In this document: positions 13,746 through 25,332 of the stretch, piece after piece
Numbering within the stretch: the stretch's first letter is position 1
Layout of the letters: every line of letters begins with the position of its first letter
Assembly (NCBI RefSeq): GCF_000499845.2
Contig: NC_023751.2
Coordinates: 7,963,835 to 8,027,834 of the forward strand
DNA: 64,000 nucleotides
Direction of reading: 5' to 3'
DNA from: Phaseolus vulgaris
Taxonomy: Eukaryota; Streptophyta; Magnoliopsida; Fabales; Fabaceae
Position numbers and translations under genes: made by a program
The notes under the pieces: generated by a model
Database searches by the model: none
The model's input: the letters and a program-made list of their open reading frames with translations, nothing else
What the model was told of the DNA's origin: nothing

Positions 13746-15112
13746 ATGTTGTGCTCATCGCGTAACCTTGGATTTCATCTCACTTCAATTAGACTGTCTC
13801 GCGACGTCAGGCTGTACAGTAATCATGGAAGTTGTTGTTTTTGTCAGGTATGTGGTTACTTAATTTTTCTTGAGATTTCCTATTTGTTGTAAAAAAAAGT
13901 GGAATGAGTTTCTGGCGGATGCATGATCTTATTTGTAGAAATTTTCCAATCTTTATTTTTAACTTTTGTGAATGATAATTCAAGACTACTGAAATTTTTT
14001 CTTTCTGCGAGTGTTCTAATCCACGATGTACAACGTTGAGTTTCAATTTTGTTTGTCTTTTGGCAGAAGCGCGTGCATGGGGATGGATTATGTTTTGTTG
14101 CCATTAGTCTTTTGCCACATGGTTTGGTATGACCTTCATCTATGAAAAATTCATGTTTATTGTTTGTTTGTTCCCTCCAAGCATTTAAATTGTGGTCGCA
14201 ATTTCACTTTCTTACTTTATATTGCTGGATATCACGGCCATAGGAGCGCCATAACTGTGCTCGTAGACACTTAGGTACAATTCTTTAAGTATTGCTTGTA
14301 CTGTTCTCTAATAAAAAACAGAGTTTCATCCTGCTAATTCACACAATCCTTTAATAAAAACTTTAGGTATATGGATTACTAGGTAAAACTTCAATTCTAA
14401 TTGGAGATTAAACAAACAACACCTAAGAAACTGTATTTAAGTTTTTTCTTTTTCTAAAACCCTGGTTCCATCCTAGGATGGCTATGTTTGCTAGTTATCT
14501 TTGAATTTCTTGTTTCTGGCAGTTTCATGATGATAAGAGTTACAGTATTAGATTGGATTTAAATGTATGTTTTTCTTTTATTTATTGTCTAAATCCATGG
14601 AGAACTTTGTGAACTGACAGAGGCTAGAGGAAGTATTACATAAGACAACAAAAATCAAATATATAAAGCACCTTACTTTTAAATCAATAAACTGTTGTTG
14701 ACTGGGTAATGTGTCAATATACAAAACCAACCAACCAACTAATACATTATTTATGAATGACACCGGTATCTCCAACTACAAATTTTGAAAATACGTACTA
14801 ACCTTGTCCAATTTAAGTACTTCTCAGATAAAAAGTTTCTGCTATGATGAGCGTACACAGCAGTCATCTTATATATTTTTAGTACATAAGGCATACTCAG
14901 CCAAAGATATAACTAAATATAAGCCATTCTGTAATTCACGTTTGCCAAAAGAGTGCAATTTTCCTTGGTGAAGATGTGGGTAACTATAGCAAAAGATTCG
15001 ATGCCATCTCATTGCTGACATCACAACAACAAATAGTACTGGGGATTTTTATGTTAACCATTACAATTGAAAAGCAAAGGGTAATTTGAGGTTAGTCGGA
15101 GGACTAGTTACA

Positions 15113-15196
15113 TTACTTAGAACCCTGCTTACCATACTCTTCTACTCTGTGATGAGCATCCATGAGAACATCAGTTGTCCAATCCTTTACTTCCTC
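15113..15196 (-). pseudogene. Orphan 3'-terminal exon fragment, antisense in MSL-B intron 2
   Basis: On the minus strand, an acceptor-like CTGTGCACAG is followed by 27 open codons and TAA. The peptide begins EEVKDWTTDVLMD and continues AHHRVEEYGK, ending GSK. The composition looks like a real protein C terminus, and the downstream minus-strand sequence (about 14600-15110) could be its 3' UTR. No upstream exons are visible: the neighbouring sequence to the right is a microsatellite and a copia LTR. It is probably a captured or translocated gene fragment. I do not recognise the parent family. Confidence 0.35.
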
Positions 15197-15674
15197 CTGT
15201 GCACAGCACGTGAGGATTTCGGTCACTCATAGTGTGTTTGGATTAGGTTCATGGTGTGAATTATCAATTATTTTTTCTTGGTGAAGGTAAAAACAACAAC
15301 AAATACTTCTACTTTTTTTTGGTATCACCATGATTTCACAGGATGATAGGATAGAATTGATTTTTGTGTTATCTAAACGCACTGAAGAGTGTTGAAAAAA
15401 CAAAAACAAAAACAAAAATGTTCAGCACCCATTTTTCTCTTTTCAAGAAACTAAACATGTATGGAAGAAATTGTTGGATTCAGAGGTTGAACATTTTTGT
15501 GTTGAGATTGCCCATATTAGCAAGTGATAGATTATGTGTGATGAAGAATATATGATTTTACCTTTCACTTGATAGATTATGTTGACAAATCTAATAAAAG
15601 TATGAGAGAAGTTAATTTCAACCATAGTTATACTTGAACAATTGAGGATTGAAAACAGTGTATTCAACCCACAC

Positions 15675-15690
15675 TGTTGGACTCTATTGA

Positions 15691-15779
<89 letters not shown>

Positions 15780-15871
15780 GATACAAAGAAGAGGCAAGGC
15801 ACTTGCCTAAAACCCTAACCCTAAAATTGGGTACACACAAGAAAAATAATAAAAAACATTATATTTCAACA
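15675..15871 (-). mobile_element. 3' LTR of a Ty1/copia element, 197 bp, containing a TG/TA microsatellite
   Basis: Read on the minus strand, it starts TGTTGAAATATAATG and ends GAGTCCAACA, so it has TG...CA ends. It is preceded immediately by a polypurine tract (GGTTGAGGGGGAG), which is the diagnostic junction of a copia 3' LTR. A (TG)n(TA)n microsatellite of about 85 bp (15690-15776) sits inside the LTR. Confidence 0.75.
15690..15776. repeat. (TG)n(TA)n microsatellite
   Basis: A short GT-repeat run passes directly into about 33 TA units. It lies inside the copia LTR and probably grew after insertion. It is likely to vary in length between accessions. Confidence 0.95.
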
Positions 15872-17340
15872 CTCCCCCTCAACCTGGACTATATAGATGA
15901 TATGCACCAAGTTTGGAACATATAAATTGAATCCTAGGTCCTCTTAGAGATTTACTTAGAATGTCTGTGTGTTGTTCATTAGAGTTAACGAACTTGGTAA
16001 TAAGATCCTTGGACAACTACTTCTCTCTAACAAAATGACAATCAATCTCTATATATTTAGTTCTCTCATGAAACATTGGATAGGAGACAATGTGAAGAGT
16101 TTCCTGGTTGTCACAGTACAACTTTGTGCTCATTTTCAAAATAATTCAATTCTTGAAGGAGTTGTTTATTCCACACAAGCTCACATGTACATAGGGCCAT
16201 ATATTGATATTTAGCTTCTGCACTAGTTCGAGTATAAACACTTTGTTTCTTACTTTTCCTAGATGCAAGGTTCCCTCTAGGGAATACACAATATCATGTG
16301 GTAGATCTCATGCCAATGGGACAACCAGCCCAATCTGCATCACAATACCCTAAGACTTGAGTACGTCCTTTGTTCTCATACAACAATCCTTGTCCTGGTT
16401 TCACTTTTACACATTTGAGGATGCGAATTACAACTGGATAAGAAAGACCAGGTCTTGTTATATTAAGCTAAATGAGTTTTCCAACTAACCTTCTCTATCT
16501 CTCTAGGTTTGAGAAAAATTCACCTTGATCTCCCATCACCGGGTTTGCAATTTTTCATGTCTATCCTCCAAAATATCAAGAGCACATTATCTTTGTGAGA
16601 TGATGACACTTTCTTTTGATTGTGTCACTTCAATACCAAGAAAATATTTTAGATAGTCTAGATCTTTGGTCTGAAAGTGGCTGAATAAATGGTTTTTAAT
16701 TGAACAATTATAGTGATATCATTTCCTGTAATAACAATATCATCAACATAAACCATTAGATAAACACACTTCCCAGAAGAAGTATAACAATAGAACATAG
16801 GATGATTTGCCTTGCTTAGTTTCAATCCAAAAATCTACACAATATGACTAAATTTACCAAATCAGGATCCATGTGATTGCTTTAAGCTGTAGAGAGATTG
16901 ATGTAATTTACAAACTAAACCAGACTCCCCCTGAGTAATAAATCCAGGAGGTTGCTCCATGTAAATCTCCTCTTCAAGATTATCATGAAGAAAGGTATTC
17001 TTAATGTCAAGTTGAAGAGGCTAGTGACAAATGACAATCATAGCAAGAAAAACACAAACAATGTTGTTCTTAGTCATAGGAGAAAAAATATCACAATAGT
17101 CAAAATCATAAATTTGAATGTATCCCTTAGCTACAAGACGAGCTTTGAAATGATCTTCTTCACTAGTAGAACCTTCCTTAACAGCATAAACCTATCTATA
17201 ACCCACAAGCTTGCTTCTTACTAGGAGAAAGAGGTACAAGCTCCTAAGTAGCACTCTGATCAGGTGCATGAATTTCATCAATCATGGCTTGTCGTGATCC
17301 AGGGTGGCCCAGTGCCTCTTGAACACTCCTAATAATATGT
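15872..17340 (-). mobile_element. Decayed Ty1/copia pol fragment in MSL-B intron 2
   Basis: Minus-strand translation gives reverse-transcriptase landmarks: ARLVAKGY, then [32 protein letters not shown] and the catalytic YVDDIVITGND. RNase H-region sequence and the polypurine tract follow before the LTR at 15675-15871. Stops and frameshifts interrupt the frame, so it is dead. The 5' part (gag, protease, integrase, 5' LTR) is missing; the fragment fades at about 17340. It lies antisense to MSL-B. Confidence 0.8.
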
Positions 17341-17423
17341 GTATAATCTAGATATTCTTGATTGTATAAGATCAACTCAACTCCTCATTTCTATAATTAT
17401 TACAATTTGTTTATATTGTGAAG

Positions 17424-17521
17424 TTGGGAGGTGGCGTACGTACCATCAGGAGGAGTTTGGCAAGGAGAGCGATTCCGACAACGACGACCATGGACACAGT
17501 GGCGATGTCAAGGTAGGATAG
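17424..17521. other. Unexplained GC-rich, coding-like island in MSL-B intron 2
   Basis: About 95 bp stand out from AT-rich surroundings. The minus strand reads LDIATVSMVVVVGIALLAK, a good membrane segment, up to a donor-like ATG|GTACGT. The plus strand reads an acidic stretch (EEFGKESDSDNDD) up to a donor-like AAG|GTAGGA. Either strand could be a captured exon. It resembles neither MSL-A exon 3 nor copia. The function is not recognised. Confidence 0.3.
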
Positions 17522-17959
17522 GGATTTGGGAACTGGGCATACTAGTAAATGTTGTTTTTCTTTATTATTATTAGGTTAAATTCAACTTTTCCTTTCACAT
17601 CGTTATATTTATATTATTATCTTAGTTTCTACTAGATTGAATTTAATGTTTTAAATTTTATATGTTTAAAATAATCCTTTTGCAAATTTATTATTAACAA
17701 AGTTGTATGTGTTTGCATTTGATTTTATATATGAATTGAATATTTGGTAATATTTGTAAGGAAAAATAATTTGTACATCATTAAGTAGAGGGTGGGGTGA
17801 TGTTTTGAGGTTTTTTTTTATTGATTAATAGAATTTAAATCATATACCCTAAGTCCTAAATCCTAAATCATAAGTCTCAAACAAATATCTTGAAAGCTAA
17901 AAAAGGATTGTAATTGTTTTAAACTTGTTAATTTTGATTTTTTAAGAAAAGTTTGTATA

Positions 17960-18260
17960 TAAATTGATATAGAATTGATCTAATTGATTATATTTAAGAA
18001 TAATCAATTATAGAAACTCAATATGACTATCCTAATGGATTATGTTTATTTCTAGACATAATCGATTATCAACAAACTGTATACCTAAACCAAGCTCTAG
18101 ATGATTGATTATCAAGTTATCAACTAAGTTTGTATTTGAACCAAATTTCAAGATAATTGATTATCTCTCATTTATGAGAATCGATTATTTGTGAAAGCAC
18201 CATAATGTGCAAACACAAGATAATCAATTTTATTAATATGGTATTAATTTAATCACTTAT
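17960..18260. repeat. Cluster of ATAATCGATTAT-like motifs, possible LTR remnant
   Basis: At least eight near-palindromic copies of TAATCGATTA or TAATTGATTA variants are spaced through about 300 bp just before MSL-B exon 4. The solo LTR at 28192-29339 carries a similar motif (ACAACCGATTGTTT), which suggests this stretch is a decayed LTR of a related family. That link is inference. Confidence 0.35.
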
Positions 18261-21200
18261 CAAAAGATTTTTGAAAAAGATTTAAGTTCTTCTCAAAGGC
18301 ATAGTATGAATATGAATTACATAAAGGGATGCGACCTAAAACTAATGCATACACACATTTACACTTGAAAGCACAATAACACTCTTTATAGTTTCAAAGT
18401 CTTGTTCATATATTTTCTTTTCCATCTATCTATTTCTGAATAAATGTTTAGAGATATTTATTTTTTAAATTGATGTAGGTCATATAATGCTATAGCGGGA
18501 AAACCAATTGCGATTCAATTCATCCCCGCCCTTGGTATTATTGGGTTTGCTGTTTTTGGTCTTGAGCCTCTTGTGCGACTGAGCAGGAATCTGTTTCTCC
18601 AAGAAGTTAGCATCTTATATAGCATGTTTGTCAAAATCATTTGAATAGTATTAATTGCTGATTTTCTGTTCCATGATGTTTTCAGAGTACTGATAGGAGT
18701 TGGAAGAAAAGTAGTTCACGTTATATTTTGACATCTTATTTTCGACCTATGCTGCTGTGGACTGGAGTAATGCTCATATGCAGGTATCTTTCTGGACTAA
18801 CAAGTCTTTTGCAGTGGAAGTTTGCCATTTTCTGTTTGTGAAAACCTTAGAATAAACTATTTCAGGGATTTAGATCTACTAGTCCTACCATCAGAAACTA
18901 GTCAGGCTATCAAGCAACGGCTGCTGAGTTTTGTGAGATCGTTGTCAACTGTGCTTACAATTGCTTACTGTTCTTCAAGGTAAATTTGATTTCTGGCAGA
19001 ATTATATCCCTCATTTGTTCAGTAAACTAACAAATTTACTACTGTATTTGTAAAAACTGTGGTCCTCATTGTGTATTTCAGGAAGTTTCATATGTTATCT
19101 GTAATTTTATTCTTTATGACAGGCTTATCTCGCAATTAATACTAGGTTTATGTATTTAAAAACAATCCCATAATCACAGGGATTTGTCTCCTTAAAATTA
19201 GCTGTCCATATTTCCTAAAATAACCAGCAGGTTCATGTATTTATTATAGGCCCAATGACCTCATAATTGATACAATGAAGTAGAATATTATTCCTTCTAA
19301 ATTTGAGAATATTGCACTTTTTCATTGTAAGAAAAGCTTTTTGTTTTCCTATTTCTAGAGCTAGAAGTAAAATACACACTAAAGTGGAGTGATATATGCA
19401 AATTATTAACTAAAAAAATAGGATGAAAAAGAAACTGAGGCGCAGAACAATGTAGAGTTTGCTTTGTAGGATAATTCCATTTTTTTATTTTAATTATTCA
19501 ACATTTCAATTGTATATTTATTTGAGAATTTTGTTGATTTATTTAAATAATAAGCAAATTAAATATTAAATCCTCTTTATTTGTTGTTGTAAAATAAACC
19601 ATTGAAGTAGTTCACTTCTTATTATTATGGGTTTGGAGTCTTCCTATCTTGTTCAACTTATAATGTAATATGCTTCTGCTGCCTATTTTCAGCTTAATTC
19701 AACAAGCACAAAAATTTTGTATGGAGGCAAGTGGCTCCAGTGATGAAAGAAATGTATGTTTCCGTTATAGATCCTTGTCATTTTCCATTTCTGTTTACAT
19801 GACATTTTAATTCAATAATAGAATAATTTTGGGGTGATACCACTTAAATAAAGGTTTAGTTGTGCTGTGTTATTCCCGATGAAAATTAGAAAAAGGTAGT
19901 CAGAGTCTACGAAATAAAAAATTCAATTGCTGAATATTATTTTAGCAAATTTGAATTTGTGGATTGAATATCGTATCATTATAGAATATTATTCCTTATT
20001 TTCATGTTGGATATTTTAGTGAGGGACTTCATAAATGTTAATTTAGTTTGTAGATTCCTGAGGGCATTTCTTAAGTATGTAAACACAAATCTTATTCAAT
20101 ATATTGCCAATGAATGACAGATGAGCATTGATTTTACTGGGAAAGCTGTATATACTGCAATTTGGGTTGCTGCTGTGTCATTGTTCATGGAGTTGCTGGG
20201 TATCTCCACACAGAAGTGGTTGACTGCTGGTGGTTTGGGCACAGTCTTGATTTCCCTTGCAGGTCGTGAGGTATAGTTTCCTTGATACTGTCTACGAGAA
20301 TGATTAAAATTTGTCGTCAAATTTTTTTATGGATCCTCCTATACTTCAAATTCTTGAATTCCCATAGACCGTAGAGTAACTCTACTGGGTATAGCCATTA
20401 CCAATTAGGTAGGCTCCTCTTTGCTGTCACTCTCACTTCATTTTTATGGTGTCTTGTCTTCAGATATTTACAAACTTCCTTTCGAGTATGATGATTCATG
20501 CAACTCGGCCATTTGTTGTGAATGAGCGGATTCAAACAAAAATTAAAGGATACGAGGTTACTGGTAAAGTTGAGGTTTGTATTTATCATCTAACCTGCTG
20601 AAAAGGTAGTTTAGGAGAACAGAAAAAAATATGTTAATTGAGTGCAAGTGATTTTCATCATAGGTGATATTTTTCCCGAGTATCTTTAAAGTATTTCACT
20701 ATAATCAAATTTCATATTTTCTCTAGCATGTAGGCTGGTGGTCACCAACAATAATTAGAGGTTCTGATTGTGAAGCAATTCATATTCCTAATCACAATTT
20801 GAGTGTAAATGTTGTGAGGAATCTTAGTAAGAAATCTCATTGGCGTATAAAGACTCGTCTGGCTATCAGTCACTTGGATGTTAACAAGATTAATGTGAGT
20901 ATTCTTAGACTTTAAAAATTGTTCAGTTACTATTTGATGGCTATCTCATCATCTGAAAACTTAAGTAATCTATTTCCTAATTTTTTTATGCAGAGTATAA
21001 TAGCTGATATGCGCAAGGTTTTGGCTAAAAATCCCCAAGTAGAGCAAAGAAAATTGCACAGAAGGGTTTTTCTAGAGAACATTGATCCAGAAAATCAGGC
21101 TCTTATGGTTGAGATACCTTTCTTGTTCATTGGTTTATATAATATTTATGAGCTTATAAATTCCAATATATTTTTATCTTCCCCTTTTCTTCAATTTTTG

Positions 21201-21830
21201 TTTTGGAAGGCTTTTTTAAGGTTCCTTTTGATGCTACTTGTAGCATATTTCTTAGAATGAAAATAAGCTTCTTCAAAATCTAGAATCTACTGAAAATCTT
21301 GGGCATATTTTTATTCTCTGTGGAATACCTTTTTATTCTTTATCATTTAAGAACTGTAATTTTTACTATCATATTGTCATGAAATCGAGAAGTTTGTTAT
21401 AATATTTGATGTTGTTTTAGGCAACAAAATATATTAAAAACCTGTTTATAAAGAATTTTTTTTTTTTTTTAACTTACGACACATTTATCTTGTGTTAAAA
21501 AAAATTCTCATCTATTAGGAAACGATCTCACAAGTATATTTTTATTTTGATTTCTCAACTACCATTATCTTATAAAAGCCTTTTTATGTCACAGATATTG
21601 GTATCCTGCTTTGTTAAAACTTCACGTTCTGAAGAGTACCTGCGTGTAAAGGTGAGAATAGATTGCTTATAATACTTGTTGATGCTAGTGCAATGATCCG
21701 TACTTCCTTGTTAAGGAAAACATATATAGTAATGCTTATAAATGTTTGGTAAAACAATCCTTTCAACTCAGTTGTATTAGTAATGTCCTCACCCATTTTC
21801 ATGTTTTGAAACTCGGAAGGATTTTTTAAC

Positions 21831-24170
21831 TGTTTTAAGTGTGGATGGTAACTTATAAGTTTCTCTGTTTTTGTGAATTGTGTGTTTAATCACACATGTA
21901 AATCTTTTATTAATAATCAGTGAAAGTATAATATAGGAAAACCTAATAATGGTTAATAGTTGAGAATATTCTTAATTATTAGTTGTTCAAATTTACCTAT
22001 TTACTAAGATCAAATCATATCTTTTACACTCCTCTTCAAGCTGGAGCATATACGTCGAATGAGCCAAGTTGGTTGCAAATGATGTCAATATGTGAGCTCT
22101 TCAAGGATATAGTGAGCATCTTTGGAAGTTGGTCACTGGAGTTGACAAAGTCACTCATGATTTTTCCAGAAAGGACCTTCCCTAGTAAAATGACTATCTA
22201 TTTGTCTATTTTTAATCTACTCATGGAAGAATGGGTTTGATACAATGTGAATGGCAGTTTAATTGTCACATATTACTATATATCTTGTGTATCTCCATTA
22301 TTTTACCAATTGAGAAGTTTCTTAAGCCATGTAATCAAACATGAAGTGTCTGCCATAGTTCGGCACTCAACTTCAAAACTAGATTTAGCATTCCTGCTCC
22401 TACAAGAAATGACGTTTCCACCACCACAACCTGGTGCATTTTTTATGTATTGAAGGATGCGTAGCCCAACATCCCAATGACTTTCATATGGAGTCTTTTG
22501 GAATTGACTAACTACACTAACTGCACATGTAATGTTTGGTCTAGTGATACTGAGGTAATTAAGTCTGCCTACTAGGTGATGATATCTTCCAAGGTTTTCC
22601 AATTAGGATCCATTGAACTATCTCTGGGGGCGATTAATCATACCAATCTTGGTCTAAATGTCTAAAGCATTCTTTCGCTGGGAAATGACAATGCTAGATG
22701 ACGATTGTGCAACTTCAAGGCCAAGAAAGTATCAAAGTGGACCCAAGTCCTTGGTTTGAAACTTACTGTGAAGTTGAGATTTGTATTAGAGAATGACATT
22801 AGATACCATTTCATCAACATATTCAACAAAATAGGTGCACATGCCAGCGAAGAATGTAGTGAAAAAATTGAGTGATCAACTTCCCAACGAGTCATACCAA
22901 ACTCAAGCAAAATAAAGTTGAAACAGTAGAACCTGGTACGGGGACATTGCTTCAAGTCTTAGAGTGAGTGCCAAAGCCTACAATGAAGACATGAGTGAGT
23001 CATTAGAGATTATAAAACCAGGTGGTTGATTCATGTACACTTCCTTTTGCAACTTATAATGTAGGAAGAAATTTTTTATGTCCAATTGGTGAAGAGGCCA
23101 ATGGTAGATGGTGGCCCTGGCAAGAAAAAGACAGGCAAAGGTGATTTTGGCTACTGGAGAAAATGTGTCACCATAATCTAAGCAAAAAGTGTGAGTATAA
23201 CCTTTTGCTACCAATTGAGCTTTGTAACGATCAATTGTACCATTAAAACAATGGTTTTGTTAGGAGGTGTTGTGGAATAGCTCAAATTAAACTCACTATA
23301 GAAGCTTCTACACACAAACGATAATCTAATAACAGATAAATCACAATCATACGGTAAAAGGTAACTACATCAAGAAAGAATCACACAATGGTGGAAGAAC
23401 GAATGGAATTGGAGATGATGTTGCTGGATCAGTGGGTGACACTTTAAATAGTGCCCATGTCCGTTGGTGACATGTAGAAGTGGAGGTGATGTAGAGCAAC
23501 TACTGTGACAGCAGGTGGAACCTTTAGAGGACCTTTTTGATGTTGGAAGAAAAGCAAGGACTAGTTTCATGGGACGTAACATCAATAGAGACTAGATACC
23601 ATTGTAGTTGAGAGAAACATCAATAACCTTTACACAGTCAAGAGTAAAAACAAATACATTTTTTGGATTTAGTAGTAACCTTTATTTTCACTTGGAGTGA
23701 GTTCATGGACGAAACATGTCTTGCCAAATATATAGTGACAAAATGAAGTTCATTTTTAGGGTTCAAGATTGGAATGAAGGATTTGATTGTTAAGACCCGA
23801 TGGAGGCACGTGGTTAATCAGATGACATGTAGTAAGGAGACCCCCTAGAAATGTAGAGGAACATCAATGAGAAGAAGAAGAGTACAAATTGTTTCCACAG
23901 TGGTGGTTTTGCACTCAACAATACCATTTTGTTGTGTGTGTGGACACATGATGTTTGATGACAAATATTCTCTTGCATCATTAATTGTAGAATTTATTTT
24001 GCAGTTAAACTAAGTTTCAAAATAAGTACGATGAGAGAAATAATTATAGAAGTAACAAAATAAAATATCCTAATGTGTAACAAACACGACTAGGATCCTA
24101 AACATAAGAGTAAACTTCAGCAAATTGTGACTCAACGCGCTTATTGACTTGAGGAGCATAATTGGTACAA
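21831..24170 (-). mobile_element. Decayed Ty1/copia element in MSL-B intron 12
   Basis: On the minus strand, a polypurine tract (AGCTTGAAGAGGAG) precedes an LTR at about 21831-22028 (starts TGTAAAAGATATG, ends CTTAAAACA, about 198 bp). Upstream are an RNase H-region segment (HHLVGRLNYLSITRPNI, VECRTMAD) and reverse-transcriptase pieces (LVAKGYTHTF, LDIKNFFLHYKLQKEVYM, NQPPGFI). Degraded integrase-region sequence runs to about 24170. There are many stops and no 5' LTR. It makes up most of the 3.0-kb intron between MSL-B exons 21595-21651 and 24688-25332 and lies antisense to the gene. Confidence 0.8.
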
Positions 24171-25332
24171 GTATGTTTACCTAGTTGTGAATTTTGATAC
24201 AGACGTGGACACATGTATCTGTACGTATTTTCCTAATTATTATCATCAAATCATAACTATATGTTTTCAACTTTGTGAATCTTTAAACTTTTGACAAATA
24301 TATTGACCCAACTATCCAATTTATTAATTTACTGCTTCCAAGCAACTCTTCATTAAAGATCATTATTATTTAATGATTTAATTACGTTTTAGTGCCTGAA
24401 ATCTAGAATAATGGCCCCCCTACATTAAAAAAATATATTTTAGTTTATAAAAGTTAGAAAATGATGATTTTAGTCTCTAAACACTAGATTTAATAGACTA
24501 AAAGTAGTTTCAAAACAAAATTTAGTCCTTCAAATTTAATTATTTGGAACTAAAATCATATTTCCAAATTCATGGGATTATAATAACTTTTTTTTGAAAT
24601 TTGGGAGAGTGAAAAAACAATGAGGTCTTGTTTATTTTATATTCAGCCTTAGCTTTTGTGATCAATAATTACTATTTAATAAAACAGGAGGCAATCCTCT
24701 TGGATCTTCTCAGAGTTATAAGTCATCATCGAGCTCGGCTAGCCACACCCATCCGCACAGTTCAGAAGATGTACAGTGATACTGATTTCGATATTGATCC
24801 ATTTGATGACACCATTTCCACTCGATCCAGATCAAAGAAAAACCGTCCTTTCACACTGATAGATCCACCTTATAAAGTTAAGTCTTCAACTCCTTCAACC
24901 ATAACAAATGAGGACAGAGATGGTAAGATGGATGAAACCTTGCCATCTGACATCAAAGTAGACTGTGATGAATTTTCTGTTACAGCAAGTTCCATCCAGA
25001 AGACCTCCAAATCCCAAAAGCCCAAAAAGGAAAGAGCAGGAAGCACTGGAAAGGAAACAACAACATCAAAGCTAGATGATCAGAAATCTGTTGTTTCCAC
25101 GTCTTCATCATCATCATCATCACTTAGTCGTTCTTTGGAAGAGAATATTATTCTTGATATTGCTGTGATGGGCTCAGAGAGAACTCTTGCAGTTGATGAA
25201 GAATTGGTTAATTCTATCCCTGCAGAATCACAAGAAGTTGCAGCCCATCAGAATGGGAGTGAGTCTCCTATTTGCAAGGATAAGAAGGATGGTGAGATGT
25301 CTTCATTGCCTCCTACTAAACAAAAGGATTAA

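Larger units (their letters stand above)
13746..25332 (+). pseudogene. MSL2/3-like: MscS-like channel paralogue (MSL-B), no recognisable exon 3, doubtful function
   Basis: This is a tandem paralogue of MSL-A. The recognisable exons are 13746-13847, 14067-14126, 18479-18605, 18686-18783, 18866-18979, 19693-19753, 20121-20270, 20464-20574, 20727-20894, 20994-21107, 21595-21651 and 24688-25332. All are open and most phases match MSL-A. The MscS core is present ([44 protein letters not shown]). Two defects stand out. No counterpart of MSL-A exon 3 (53 residues of the N-terminal region) can be found in 14127-18478, and joining exon 2 straight to exon 4 gives GTC ATA TAA, a stop within three codons. 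The ancestral donor after CTCCAA is now GA, so splicing must move 3 nt to GAA|GTTAGC, which stays in frame. Family-conserved polar positions also differ ([10 protein letters not shown] versus [10 protein letters not shown] in MSL-A). The C-terminal tail is shorter and contains an eight-residue Ser run. The gene is either a decaying duplicate, or it is expressed with a different N terminus. It is typed as a pseudogene with reserve, because the ten downstream exons remain open. Confidence 0.6.

Noticed and set aside
15808..15826. Telomere-like CCCTAACCCTAAA
   Set aside because: Only about two units, inside a copia LTR.
15443..15925. Open frames with Ile-Tyr repeats on both strands
   Set aside because: They are read from the TA microsatellite.
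22303..23585. Separate short genes on the minus strand
   Set aside because: Together they read as reverse transcriptase and RNase H pieces of one dead copia element.
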